This document shows positions 16,001-28,702 of a stretch of 64,000 bases of DNA, piece after piece; the first letter of the stretch is position 1; each line of letters opens with the position of its first letter. The stretch comes from Rhopalosiphum padi (taxonomy: Eukaryota; Arthropoda; Insecta; Hemiptera; Aphididae). Made by a program: the position numbers and the translations under genes. The stretch covers positions 6,689,178 through 6,753,177 of the forward strand of contig NC_083598.1 in assembly GCF_020882245.1 (NCBI RefSeq), written 5' to 3'. The notes beneath the pieces were generated by a model. The model did no database searches. It was not told the DNA's origin and saw nothing but the letters and a program-made list of their open reading frames with translations.

Positions 16001-18829
16001 GTTGTTTACAGGCCGACCGACGTAGCGAATCACTGCGCCCACGAAACGCAGTTCTTTCAAAACTAAAACTATAATATTCACCTGTTTGACCTACCAAGTA
16101 CCAAGTCGTAACACGTTTCCTAACGTTAACCTTTCTGCTATGTTCCTTATAATAATATTATGACAGTAATTTTGTTCAACTAATTTGTTTTATCACGTTT
16201 ACATTTGTAATTATCTATTATAATATATATTTTTTAAATTATAATTTACTATTTTTGGTGTCATTAAAATTTAAAATAACATAAAATGATGGAAATTTAA
16301 ATATATATATATATTATATACAAAACAAAAATCAAGATAAATTTGCATATTAATCGTATATTATATTTGGTATAAGAATTTCAACTGTTTTCGAAAAATA
16401 TTTTTCAACAGCCAATAAAATGTTCTCATAACTGCAATAACTAGGCCACGTTACTTGCCTCGTAATCCAAATCTATATACATATTTATTTAATGTCTATA
16501 AAATATAAAAAGTACAGTTTAACTTCAACACAAATTAATAAAATCCATGAAAACTGGAAATGAAACCAGTTTAATATTATGATAAATTGAAATCAATATA
16601 CGGTCTATATAAAATATGTAGATTATTTGACCACGAGAGTTAAACCACATACTTGATTATATTTGCAGAAACCATCACTGGTTATACATTTGCTATACAA
16701 GTATAACAAAATATGACATAATATTATGAATAGTATTCAACAAAGTGCATCATGCGTTTGAATTTTATAATAGTTTTATCGTCAAACATGTTGCTTTTAT
16801 TTATGATAAATTATTGTAAGAAAGAAACTGATTTATAAAGTATTAATCATAAGTTATAGCAACTAAAATATAATTATTAGAAATGTATCGATGAATATAT
16901 TATTAGAATAAATGAGTTGGACCTAATAGTTAGAGTTTTTTAAAACAAAAACGCATTAAAATTTACAATACTATTCCATATGTTGACTACGTTCAAATTA
17001 ATAAATTAAGAAAATAACTGAAATTTATTCGAGTAATTAAATTGTGCAACAATTTAAATTTAATACAATTTATTGACTATATAACATTAATTAAACATGC
17101 AAATTATTTTTATTTTTGTTTTGTCTTATACAGCTGAATCACACATCAATTATGTGAGATACATCTAAAAATTCGATTCATAAGTCACTTATTTTCTCAA
17201 CAAATAATTTCAATAGATGCAGTTAAAATGATATTTTGTCAATATTTTGAAAAATAAGACTATGTATTCAATTATTATTGAGAAAATAAGCAACCGAGGG
17301 TCACTCAAATTGCGTAACTCTTATTATACCTGAATTGCCTCTCGGTTTATCATCTAACAAAGATGCAAATATTTTGATACTAATTTGTTTCCATTTCCAA
17401 TCCTGTTAGTAAGCAGGCCTACTATAAACTAGCGGTATTTTAAATGTTTTAAAATCATGTCTTAATAATTGATAATAGATTTATATAGATATTATTGTAT
17501 ACAAATAGAGAATTAAATATATTTATTGTACCATTATAATTTTTACATACTATATCTATTTTTTAATAACTAATTTATATTTTAGAAGCCTTAAATAAAT
17601 TAAAACTCAATGTTCGAATTTCTTCAAAAAAAGGCAAAAGGTAAATTAAGTTATAAAATAATAATTTTAACTGTTATGCAATGTATGTTTGCCAGTTAAT
17701 GAATATATAAATTTGATACTACTTAGTTCTCAGACATACGTATTATAGAATATTAAATATTATAATAATTATTATATCTACTAATAATTTATTGTTTTGA
17801 TAAAGTTTTTATTATGATTTTTCAATTAAAAACTAATTTATAGTAAAAATATTAACTTATTTTAATAATTTTAATTATTATTTAAGTTATCCAATCAATT
17901 TAATAACTAAATTTGATTATTTTTATGTATTACGCAATATTATTACACAAACCATCAAAAAATAAAATATTCATATTCATATTAATCATATTTGATGAGT
18001 TGATAGAATATTATTATAATTTAAAGTACTTTACCAAAAATAACAGTATGATAGTAAAATGTACTGATAGTTATATAAATGTATTTAAATTTCCTTAACA
18101 TTACATCTAAGAAATTAATTTAATATTTGCAAAATTATTGGTTGTTTTTAACATACTGTATTTTACGTAACCCAGATTTTTTGTCAGAATTCAATAACTA
18201 TAGTAAAATAAAAGTTCAGAAAGTCACAAAAACATTCTAGTTTTTCTAAAACATGATTATAATATATGTGTAGTACTGGTATAAATTTAGTAAAAATATT
18301 TCAAAATGTTTAATAATATCAACCTAGTTGTGTTTAGCAATAACAATTCGGAATAATCAAATTACATAGTACTCTAAACTTCTAAACAATCCAAGTATAG
18401 CTAGACTTTTTAGAATTAAACTTAAACAAATACCTCTTAACCTATACCTCATTTGTCTGTTGTTTAAAAAGGTTACGTAATTTACTTATTCACTAAATGC
18501 GATTCTATGTAAGCAATTTATAACAATACTCGTGTAAAAATTCGTAAAATAAGGAGATAAATATTTTTATATTAGAGAAACTTTTAATAGTGTATTTCTG
18601 TATTGGTAAATTATTTTTTCGGTCAAACTTTTGTCAATGAGCCATATTATACGTAATCGCAAACCACGCTTAAGAATAAATACAAAATATTGTAAAACAA
18701 TCGAATTAAAAATGAAAACCATACGATGATAATTTAATTTAAAATGTATTTCGATAGAAACACTGTCTATTCTTGTATGTTTCAATGAATAATGAAAATC
18801 CTCTGTCATTTAGATACGTTGCGACGTAG

Positions 18830-19250
18830 CGTTAGAGCCCGCGGAGGTTATTAGAAGAACCGTTCGGAGGATCAAATGTGATAAATATCCCGTAAGGTTC
18901 TTTAATCTGAAAGAGGATTCGACGATTCGGTCGCGGTCCCGCAACTCCCCGCGCCATTATCCATTTCACCGCGCTAATACCTGCTTCGTCTATTCGATTT
19001 TCGAATAGGAATTTCGTTTGGAATGATAATGACGACTGACGCGTACCACACAAATGACACAACTACTGTACTGTGATGGGCTTAAAACGCGTACAGAAGT
19101 CGAATGCAAAATTATATCAGTGGTCGCCACTGCAGGTGGCATGACAAACCAAAATGGTTACCTGCAGCCATTCATTCCTCGCACGAAAGCCATGATCATA
19201 ATAACGTGTTGGCATACGATTTTCCACCCCAGATAAGTCGGCCTCACAAT
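18830..19250. other. GC-richer patch, unidentified
   Basis: Base composition rises clearly here. On the minus strand a 76-codon open frame (18832-19062) contains CTCTTTCAG, an acceptor-like site, followed by 24 in-frame codons and a stop. The product matches no family I know and shows no membrane helix, so it is not a credible SLC16 exon. On the plus strand the patch includes the repeat copy at 19205. It may be regulatory or a transposon relic. Confidence 0.3.
19205..19227 (+). repeat. Dispersed repeat copy A
   Basis: CGTGTTGGCATACG followed by ATTTTCCAC recurs at 32728-32754, where four bases (CATG) are inserted between the two blocks. Flanking sequence differs. Twenty-three matching bases are unlikely by chance in this window and suggest a shared repeat remnant. 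Confidence 0.4.
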
Positions 19251-20513
19251 TATATACTATTCCTTTTGGGGGAGAGTTTTTCTGTTGTTCTAATTTAAAA
19301 TCACGGCACTTCAGCCACAGATATATACACCATCATCAACAATATCTCTTATACCGTATTATTTTAATACAATTACACGAATATCTTATTTTGTAAATAA
19401 TTTTTGTTAATGGTTAAAAAAGTTCTACTCAAATAATTTTTGGCAGCATATATTATTTTAATTACATTTAAATACGTTTTTTTATCATACAGCGCGTATT
19501 ATATATTGGTAAGCATACATTTTTAGCCATGGATATATAATGTAATGTGATATACACTACACACAAATAGCTTCCAAAATTAAGGTAAGTAACTTTCTTT
19601 TTACTCGAAACGACTTCGGGTATTTTCGGAGATATTTTGTGTACACTATTTGGGTACACCCAAAATACCACCAATATTATAAGTTAATATCGTGGACGTT
19701 TATTATTGTTCAATAATAAGTATCAACGTTTTTCGAATATATTAGTACATTCAAATTGTGTTTTTAAAATCTATTAACAGTTGACGTAAAACAATAGATA
19801 TGTACAAATACATTTTCAGCTTATTTAATAACCCATGGCATTCACTCTATAATTTTAAGCATAATAAAACTTTAACTTTAGTTTATATGCATAACGATTA
19901 AAATAAAATAAGGTAACAAGTTTTCCTCAATCATGAAATAAATAACTAATGAAAAATAAAATTCAAATCATCAATATATTATATTTATCTTAAGATTCCG
20001 TTTGAGTACTAAAAGTTCAAATACCTAATGTGAGAGGCAGTTCGAGTGAATAATTTTGAAATCAGGAGACAAAGATCATATTAATAAAAAAAAACTCAAT
20101 ATTTCCCACTTAAATGTGTTTCTCTCCTTTAAATGTTTTTGGGTTTTTCGCCAAGATTTTTCAATTTAACTATCTAAAGTTGGGTTAGATACCTAAAATC
20201 TTCAGTTAAACAAAACATATAATATACTGTTATTTATTATGAAGTATTACTATATTAACTGTAAAGTAATAACGGGTAAAGTAAAACATAATAAGTTATA
20301 GATTTAGCGTTACCCAAAATCAGTTATTATCAGAAAATTAAAATATCTGTGCAAAAACATAAATATGTTAAAAAAACAACCAATGGAGTCAATTTGAGTA
20401 GGATTGGAAATAATTCCAAACTTCCAGTATGATATTTTATGCAGCATAACGTTAAATACTTCATTTAGAGCTCTAAATAATAATTATAGGTATGTGAGTG
20501 GTATATACAGTAC
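19251..20513. other. AT-rich sequence downstream of the transporter exon
   Basis: Apart from the donor GT at 20512-20513, I see nothing here. It is the start of intron 2 if the gene model is right. Confidence 0.5.
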
Positions 20514-20959
20514 CTGCAGGTACCACGGTGCCGGGCCCAAACTTGTGCACCAACTCCTGGATAAATACACCGGATGCGAGATGGAGTCCGTGAGTGAGCA
20601 GATGCGCGGTCACAGCCACAGCGGCCACCACCCAGCCCCATCCACCTTCGGGATAATAGTGCTGCTTAAGCGTAACCAGTTGACGGATGTCACCGAGTCC
20701 GGATAGGCCGGCGGGCTGCGACTTGCTGCAATGGCCAGGCAATGGCGCACCACCTCCAACGCCGTGGAAGCCGCTTCCGGTGCCGCCAACACCACCTTCC
20801 GGAAAACCACTACCACCGACACCGTCACTGAAGCTGCCGCCCACGCCCGAGTCGTTGCCCAACAGGTGTGGTAGGCTTCTGGACCGGAAAAGACCGGGTC
20901 CTCCGTTGCAGCCAATACTCCCGATAATGACACCACCGCCAACACTCACCACAACTCCG
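20514..20959 (-). CDS. SLC16-type monocarboxylate transporter, N-terminal coding exon (partial gene)
   Basis: This exon encodes the N-terminus of a proton-linked or facilitative monocarboxylate transporter-like membrane protein of the major facilitator superfamily. The key motif is PEGGWGW (EGGWGW at 20632-20649), matching the SLC16 family signature [D/E]G[G/S][W/F][G/A]W at the cytosolic edge of helix 1. A hydrophobic stretch of about 22 residues follows, then a GVF segment and a short charged stretch, as expected for helix 1 and the first loop. In the two-exon model, residues 13 to about 115 form a Gly/Ser-rich leader and the motif is residues 116-121. The exon is bounded by a pyrimidine-rich acceptor ending TATTGCAG and a donor CAG|GTACTG, leaving a phase 1 intron. 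It is far richer in GC than its surroundings. The other helices and the C-terminus are not seen here. Family membership is well supported; substrate and orthologue are not determinable. Confidence 0.85.
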
Positions 20960-23900
20960 CTGCAATAGATACGCGTCCCCAGGCACAAAATAACGTAAAA
21001 AAAAAATACAGACATATTCATTTGAACACAACGGCAGTCATTCAACAAACCACGCAATGACGAGTGACTTTTTTCTTCTATCCATCTTTAGGAAACTATA
21101 TTTTAATTTATATAATATAACTTACGCGCTATTTCCTACCAATCCCCTACATAGTCCAAAATGTATTTTGATTTATTTTTCTGTTTTTCTAGAATTTTCT
21201 GATTTTTTATTTTGTTAACCGGAACTCAAAATGTTCATAATCATAAATTTTGATTTTTTTTTTTAAAACACCAAAGTTAACTTAAAACCCATATTTATTA
21301 TAACAATGTCGTATCTTTTTGTATTTATTTTTATAGTTGATTCGACTTTCTATTTTGTATTTATTATTATTATTATTGAAATTAAACAGGTATAAAAAGA
21401 AATAAATAAAAATACGCATAGTAAGATTTATATAAATGTATCAGAATTTTTGTTTTTCTATTTCTACGTTTGACTTTGAATACCTAAATATATCCAGATA
21501 TGGAGAATAAAAACCAAAAACCTTAACAAAATATTTGTCAAAAAAAAAGTCACTCGGCGCACGTCAATTAAACACCTATACGATTATACGAGTACATATC
21601 TAAGATAAGGTAAGTTGTTTTTTTATTCATTTTTTATCGTTCACCATCGTTTAGAAACCGTCTACTTCTATCATATGACAATGTCTTAAATTATATATTT
21701 TATTAAACAGATCACTATCACTAGACGCTGCTGCCCTGTAAACGAAGCCACCTGCGCAACTATTTTGAACGAATATTGGAGCGATTTCAAAAAATCATGA
21801 TACACGGGACCAATTTTATTATTATTATTATAATTATAATTATATAATTTAATAATATACTTCAACGAATCACAAAAGTCGAGATGATTTATGGTATCGG
21901 CTGATGGTGGTACACTGCACGTTTCGAACGTGCAACAACCGATCAGTATAACTATACGTCTTATCAAAAGTCACCGATCGAGTGGTTTATTTTATATCAT
22001 GTCTGTCTGTGTGCTCCGGATGTGTGCGTCATATTATATAGGTCTATTAAACTGAATGGACTCAGCCTTCGAGAAAAATGTGTCAGCTGAAACGATAAGG
22101 TCATATATAACAATATATGAACGGTGTGTTCGCTAGATGAAGTTAATATTATACTATACTCTTCTGACCAAATATTTGATATTAAAAAGTTATCGGAACA
22201 TAATTTAAACCGATAAACCGTTGACTGAAATCATTCGTCTGCGGAAGATGTGGTAAAATATTGGAGTTGGCGCCATATATGATCGAATACAATACAGAAA
22301 AGGAGACGGAGTCACGATTTATAGTGGCCAAATTTGATTGCCGCTGACCAGCGATAAAATGTATTAGAGTTACCTAAACCTTTTAAACGTAAACCTTGTC
22401 ATAAATTATATAATATGTACAAATTCCCTATTTTTGTCATCAATATTTATCTCATTTTGAATTTTACCACTCGTTGCTATACTACCATCTTGGTATCTGC
22501 ATGTGTTATCAAGGCTCAATAATTATGATTTAAGATAACAATCATCTAAGTTTTGTCGATTAATATCGACAGGACGAAAAAAATTAGCAACAGTAATAAA
22601 ATATAATATGTGTACTGAGTACACCGAAAGATTTATTTATTCATTTTATTGATTTCCACGTAATTATTTATCAGTAACCTCGTTATGAATGTTAATAGTT
22701 TTCATTTAATTCGTTTAAAATTATGCGAAATCCATATTTTCATTCAAACTTCATCTTAGGATCGTTAAACATATGTATACATTTTGTATTTCCTGTTGTT
22801 ATAGAAACAACTCATCTGAAGTAATGAAATAACTTAATAGGATTTTTGTTGAATATTCAAATTTTTATGACATAAAAATAATGTAAGTAAGAATCTATTT
22901 TGGAATTCTTATATATATTTTTAAAGCCCTATTAATATTATGATTTTGGACGTATAAAAACCAATTTTATATAAGTACGATAACTACGATAAAGTAAATA
23001 AGGAGTTAATAGATTGTTCTATTCAAACCTCTTACGCTTTTAATTTTATTAAAAGACATATTATGTTTTTCTACTTTATAATATATCTAAGTATACTTAT
23101 ACCCAGTTTATAATGTAAATATCTTAGTTGATAGGTATAGAATCCTCGTACCCGGAAATACCGAAACCGTGATTATAATACAAAAACAAAACACTCAACT
23201 ATCTTTTTTTTTGTTTTGTTTTACATAATAATATGTATTATGTAGTCAAGTTTAGTTTGTCTTGAGTAGTTTGTAACCATAAAAAATGAATTTTAAAACT
23301 AAGTATTCCTGATTTTACGAGTATAAGTATTAATTTTGTAGTAAATTATATCTATCTACAATCATACAAAGGTAATTTGCTTCGACTTTATTAAAAACCG
23401 TTAAGACTCTTAGGAATAATTTTTGGAATAATTTATTATTAACACTATAATTATTGGAAATATTTCAAAGAAACTTTTTTATAAATATATATAGGCATAT
23501 AATATAATAAGTACATTACAGTAATTATTTATAAAATAAAATGTCTATTAAATATGGTTAAAATCTATTGATCACTGCAAAAATATACAATTTATAATAA
23601 TTATTAATTATAATTAATAAGTATTATAACAAAAATCAGCAACTCGTATGTTGATCAATAATAAACAATTTGATATCAAATTAAGGAGTATACCAAAAAT
23701 CAAAGGATTCTAATGTTTAAAAAAATACACCCAAGCGTGACAAATTATAATTTAATTTTACGTTTACCATCTATACCTAAGGTAAGTTAGTATATTGTAT
23801 AACAATGTCTATAATGTCTTGTATTTCATTTATGAAAGTGCATTTTCTTTACTTTACACGCCCTAGTGAACACATATAGATTATTCGAAAAATTCAAAGA

Positions 23901-24337
23901 CTCTTTGGCGACGTCACGGGACAAAAACTATTATATACCGTGGTTATAATAATTTTTTTCGACCAATTTCTTTCTTTTTCACCCCAATATCGATATATAT
24001 ATATAGTATATACAAATAAAATATATAAGTATATATATTTTTTTAATATCATTATCAATCAACAATCTTATATCACCGTCAACATCATTGAGGTATTGTT
24101 ATTATTGTATTATTTACCATTTTTACGTACGTGTTGAGGATGAAAATTACATATTGTATTTACTGATGCTACAGTTGAATACAATACGTAAGATAAATGT
24201 CGCGTTCCTACTCACGTCTTACACAACTGTAATACAAAACGGCAGCAGAAAGGAGAAAACACAATAATAATATTCAGCTCGAATTTTAACCATCGACGAG
24301 AGCTGAACGACCGAACGCATACGCCGAAATTGGAACT

Positions 24338-24401
24338 TATAAATACACTTTCAGTCAAATACTGTTCTGTCTAACGTGGCCGGGAGCGTTGTGATACAAG
24401 T
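24338..24401 (+). promoter_or_regulatory. Plus-strand promoter-like cluster with donor-like site
   Basis: TATAAATA at 24338-24345 is followed by an arthropod initiator-like TCAGTC at 24351-24356 and, after a GC-richer stretch, by CAA|GTGAGT with GT at 24400-24401. Together these resemble a core promoter and a short non-coding first exon. The TATA-to-initiator spacing (about 15 bases) is shorter than the usual 28-32, so a start near 24366-24371 would fit the TATA box better. An inverted repeat TTCAGCTC/GAGCTGAA lies just upstream (24273-24280 and 24300-24307). No downstream plus-strand coding exon is recognised. Confidence 0.25.
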
Positions 24402-24432
24402 GAGTTTACATAAAAAATTCTATATTCATATT

Positions 24433-24448
24433 TCTCTCTCTCTCTCTC
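24433..24448. repeat. (TC)n microsatellite
   Basis: Eight TC units lie about 30 bases beyond the donor-like site at 24400. If that transcript exists, the repeat would be intronic. Confidence 0.9.
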
Positions 24449-25908
24449 ATGATTTATCGAATTAATACTTGAAGAACACGCTTATGAGACGGATCTCGCT
24501 ATACCTAATGATTTAGTTGCCAAAATCGGACGTCAATAATATATAATACGAAAAAAATGCGACTTCTGCATAAGTGATGTACGCACCAAAAACGTTACCG
24601 AACAAAACTATCTACTGTATCGTTTGTAAATCATGCCTGAGCATACATAATATTCAAGTTTATCTTGTAACTGTGGATACACCATTTCTGTAACGATGAT
24701 TTATCGATTGGATACCGCCGCGAGAACTCTCAGGTTCGGGTAACTAATCAAATTATGTTTTCTTTTACTTATGTGATCGCGAATTTGCTTGAATTTTTAA
24801 TTATTTTCATGCAAGTTATGCGTGGTGATACATATTATAATTTAATATATACGTACCACACGCACAGAGGCATCAATTAATATAGATTACAATATCATAC
24901 AGTCAAAGCAAATTTGTCGAATAAGCGATTATAACTCGATATAAAGTTGTATACATATAAAAACGAAATTATTTCAATTTTTTTTCTAAAACTTCATTGT
25001 TCATCTATGTTTATAGTAATTGTATTCATAAAATACAATATGAATATGTATAGAAATCATTAACACGAGAAGTTACAAATCATTTACGTATACCGACCTA
25101 TATTTTATTTGATGTTGCATTTATTACTGGTCGACTTCATTATTTCGTCATTGATCTCTATTATATAAACTATATTATATTATAATATACAATATATATT
25201 TTACATAATAATATGGTAGATTTTAAATTTATTTACTTCAGTAAAGCTAAATCAAATTATTAAATAGCTGAATGATTAAAATAGGTGGACAAGAATTGAA
25301 AATATAATATTATTAAATAATCAGGTATTCTATCAAATTTAATATTTTTTTAAAATTGAAGAAACTTTAATTCGAATCTGTGTACACTGTTCAGATCAAC
25401 TTAAAGATAAAATAAAATTTGTTTTTATGCATAATCAATAATATACAGTTTAATAAATAAAATAATTTTTAATTGGAAAAGCACCAATACAAAGTAATTA
25501 TCTTAATGCTCCACGAATTAATAGTCCAAAATTATTTTATTAGGTGTATTGTTACTAAATTATTCGACAAAAAGTACTAGTTAAAAATAACTTTCTATTA
25601 AATTTTAAAATATAAAAGACGACATTTATATCAAATTGGTAAAAACGTTTTTTTCACTTTCGTTTTCTGTGTATAACACATACAATGTTATATAAAGTTT
25701 ATTCTTAAAGCTAACAAATTATTATTATTTTTATTTTTCGCAAAAATCTGTATCAAACCTAACCGACGTATTTTTTCGTCAACAAGTCTTGGTAATTTGC
25801 ATAGCACATAGATCTTATTGCATTTTGTACATAACGAAATTGAATACATGAATTATATATATATATTTATATAAACTGAATGTAATGTAGTAGTGTGACA
25901 AGCCAGTG

Positions 25909-25916
25909 TACATACA

Positions 25917-25950
<34 letters not shown>

Positions 25951-25960
25951 CATACATACA

Positions 25961-25994
<34 letters not shown>

Positions 25995-26009
25995 CATACA
26001 TACATACAT
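25909..26009. repeat. (TACA)n tetranucleotide microsatellite
   Basis: About 100 bases of TACA/CATA units are interrupted twice by TATATA. Open frames through it on both strands (Tyr-Ile-His-Thr or Met-Tyr-Val-Cys repeats) are artefacts of the repeat. Confidence 0.95.
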
Positions 26010-28616
26010 TTATGTGTATAGAAAGCGACTTAGGGCACCGTTACTCAATGATCCATCTGAAGCATAGATCACGTATTAAACCCGTTATAAGCGTCTATTC
26101 GATCTTATCCATATTTTATGACCACCACATAATATATTGACCTTGTTTTTATTAATGAATGTCGTCGGACGGACACTGTGATATTGCAATTTTTTCAAAA
26201 CATATTATGAGCAGCCTTATATATATATATACACTATTTGATATAATTTGGACAACGACATTTAAACATATATCAAGTATGATATTTGTTATTACTTATC
26301 AGTTATCAATAGTTTTTTATACCAAAGAAATGTATTCTGTTACCTGAATAAACAGATTTTCATTTTTACACAGCGCCTTTATATTAACGTCGTGACTACT
26401 ATATTTTAAAATGAAAAACTCAGTTTTGTTATTGCGAACGGTACATTAAATTGTATTATATTGTATAATTATATTATATTAATATTGTTTTAACTAAGCA
26501 TTTTTTTCATATTTATTTTGAAAAAGAAGAAAGTAATTTTAAATGTAAATATATTTTTGAAAAATCCTAGAAACTCAAACACAAATTAAAAAGCTTTTTT
26601 TGGTTTTTACTTTGAGACCTTAAACATAGAATTGTTTAAACAATTAAAACCAAAAAAAAAAAATGAAATAAACTAAATTAGTGTTTATATTGCATTCACA
26701 ACAAAAACAATAGATCCATTGGTTCAAATTGACCATGTTTGATGTAGATTTATTCCTGTACCTATTTGAATTATAAGATGAATTTAAAAGCGGTATTCGA
26801 TGAAAATCATCACGCCAATATGTTTTTGTTACAATATAGTTAAATTCGTTTGCATTACACATATAATCATGAAAATTATATCAACAAAATATTTCAAATT
26901 TTAAAAATATACACTATACGCCATTATACAAGTATTTATACTTTGCATCTAAAAAACCATCTGACCTTTTATATTGTTTTTAAAAAGGGTTTTGGCACCG
27001 TAATAAATTCAACTGCATTAGTATTATAGATATTTGATTACAATTTGAATTTATCTCCAGGTTAATGTACAATACATGATTTTATAAAAATATATATTGT
27101 ATATATTAAAACAAGGTGGTATATAATTCGAAACTTTTGGATGCAGTATTAGTAGGCTGTAAGTGCAGTGGATAATATTAATTTAATTTTCAATACTATC
27201 TTTACATTTTTACCTATCCTAACCTTCGTGCAAGGTATAAAATATGTTTTATAAGTGAGACAATTTCCGTGAAAAATTTCATCACTAATAATTTCAGTAG
27301 GTACTGGCATTTTTGTTTTTTACAGATGGTATACATAGTATTTGTAAAATCTATTAATTCATAACCGCATTATTATAACTTAAAAGATGGTAAGTATCTT
27401 AATATAATACAAATTATAAATTCAGTAATTATACGATTTCGCTTTTTTTTTCGATTTTTCAAGGAGAATGACTGCAATACAAACTCGCACGTTTGATGAA
27501 TTAGTACACAGTAAGCTATAATAATATGATCAGCAGAGAAAGAATATGACGATGAACGACCATTTTATTGCCTACGGATGGAACAAAGCGGACGATTTCC
27601 AAACGGTGAGAACGATTCATGAGTACCTGCGGTGAAGATACGAAATCGCGTATGGGGTTAATGCAGTACGACACCGGACAGAAGAAAACATTATACACAT
27701 TAATAAAGAAACGAAAAATGCTACAAATATTAGATGATCGGGGGTCGAATGTTTGAGCGTTTTTGAAGTTGATAAATCGTGTAAATCTTGAGCATGCCTG
27801 GTAATTGTTTTATCCAGGTAGATAATTTCCACAGGCCAAAAGAATTTAAAAAGTTCACATTAGTGTAGTACTTAATTTTCAGTACGTGTATTGTTTACAT
27901 TCATATGGTTATTTACACTGTGAAATAATATTTACATATTGTACATGTATATAATTTGTTTGGTATCTAAGTTTAGTTTAAACATTTCCATTGTCATTAC
28001 AGCTGCTTATGTTCATAAGTACTAAGTATAAAGGAACTCATTATTTAGTTCGTAATAGAAGTAAAATAATAATAATACCTAAGTCTTTGATACAGAAAAA
28101 ATGTTAATTTTATTATGAATAAAAACTATTAAATAAATTATACATGTTATTATTAATAAATTAATTTAAAAATCTTTTAAAATTTATACACAGAAATTAT
28201 TGAAAAAAATGATCCACTTAATATTTGAATTTTTTTCTTTTACAAAACAATTCTTGTCCTACACCAATCTACGCTCAAGTGACCTATAGATATTGAAAGG
28301 TAAAAAGAATTCCCGTGCTCAAACAGACGACGCCCAAAAGTTTCATGCATTACTTAAATCGAAAAATGTTGATTGTAAAAACAAAATTCCGACCGTACGA
28401 TAAATCTATATAATATAATAAACAATTATATTTTATATACCACTGCTGTTGGTATATTGCAGTTACCGCGATTCTGTCCGGTATCACTACGCGTGGTATA
28501 TGTTTTAGTGGTATAGGTATCAAATAGGTTGAAAATATTATCGTGTTTATAGTATTATTAATAAAAAGGAGAAGAAAAAGAATATGATCAGTGAATAACG
28601 CGCGAGTGTTACCGAC

Positions 28617-28651
28617 CTGCTGGAGTCATCGTCGCCGCCGATGCCCATCAT
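28617..28651 (-). CDS. Candidate first coding exon of the SLC16-like gene
   Basis: This short minus-strand exon reads MMGIGGDDDSS and then ends after two bases of the next codon at CAG|GTCGGT. The second of the two start codons has A at -3 and G at +4, a favourable initiation context. The split phase (two bases) matches the acceptor at 20959, which supplies exactly one base. The joined codon is AGC (Ser) and the frame continues into the glycine-rich leader of the transporter exon. It sits at the edge of a CpG-rich island, as expected for a 5' exon. An in-frame upstream Met at 28762 would add a segment including a run of isoleucines from an (ATC)n repeat, so I prefer the ATG pair. The alternative donor TCG|GTAACA four bases on would break the phase. 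The linkage to the transporter is inference and needs transcript evidence. Confidence 0.5.
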
Positions 28652-28678
28652 TCTGCCGGGTTCGATGATACCGATGAC

Positions 28679-28702
28679 GATGATGATGATGATGATGATG
28701 AC
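28679..28702. repeat. (GAT)n microsatellite in the proposed 5' UTR
   Basis: About eight GAT units lie just upstream, in minus-strand terms, of the proposed start codon pair. Read in the frame of the candidate exon, the minus strand gives consecutive isoleucines, which argues that translation starts after it. Confidence 0.85.

Larger units (their letters stand above)
1..18829. other. AT-rich non-coding stretch, possibly intron 2 of the SLC16-like gene
   Basis: I see no supportable exon, RNA gene or complete mobile element. Open frames here are short, AT-driven and without family resemblance. The longest (3838-4188, plus strand) starts at GTG and looks random. Contents are short A/T runs, microsatellites, a small hairpin at 4482-4507 and a possible transposon terminus at 2643. 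If the transporter gene continues past 20513, this is its intron 2 or contains exons too short or diverged for me to recognise. Confidence 0.5.
20960..28616 (-). other. Proposed intron 1 of the SLC16-like gene
   Basis: This AT-rich span runs between the candidate first exon and the transporter exon and begins GT and ends AG on the minus strand. Its 3' end has a ten-base T run and a TATCTATTGCAG acceptor. It contains no supported coding sequence. It holds a TC repeat (24433-24448), a long CATA/TACA repeat (25909-26009) and a plus-strand promoter-like cluster (24338-24401). The span is an intron only if the two exons belong to one transcript. Confidence 0.45.

Noticed and set aside
20404..20968. 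Plus-strand and second minus-strand open frames over the transporter exon, including a proline-rich one
   Set aside because: They are shadows of the GC-rich glycine-rich exon; the proline run is the antisense of the glycine codons.
20960..21057. Transporter start at Met 21057 (or 21021/21015), giving a signal-peptide-like leader
   Set aside because: The stretch is a T-rich tract ending TATTGCAG, a typical intron end. SLC16 proteins have cytosolic N-termini and no signal peptide.
25815..26140. Met-Tyr-Val-Cys and Tyr-Ile-His-Thr repeat open frames
   Set aside because: They are translations of the TACA microsatellite.
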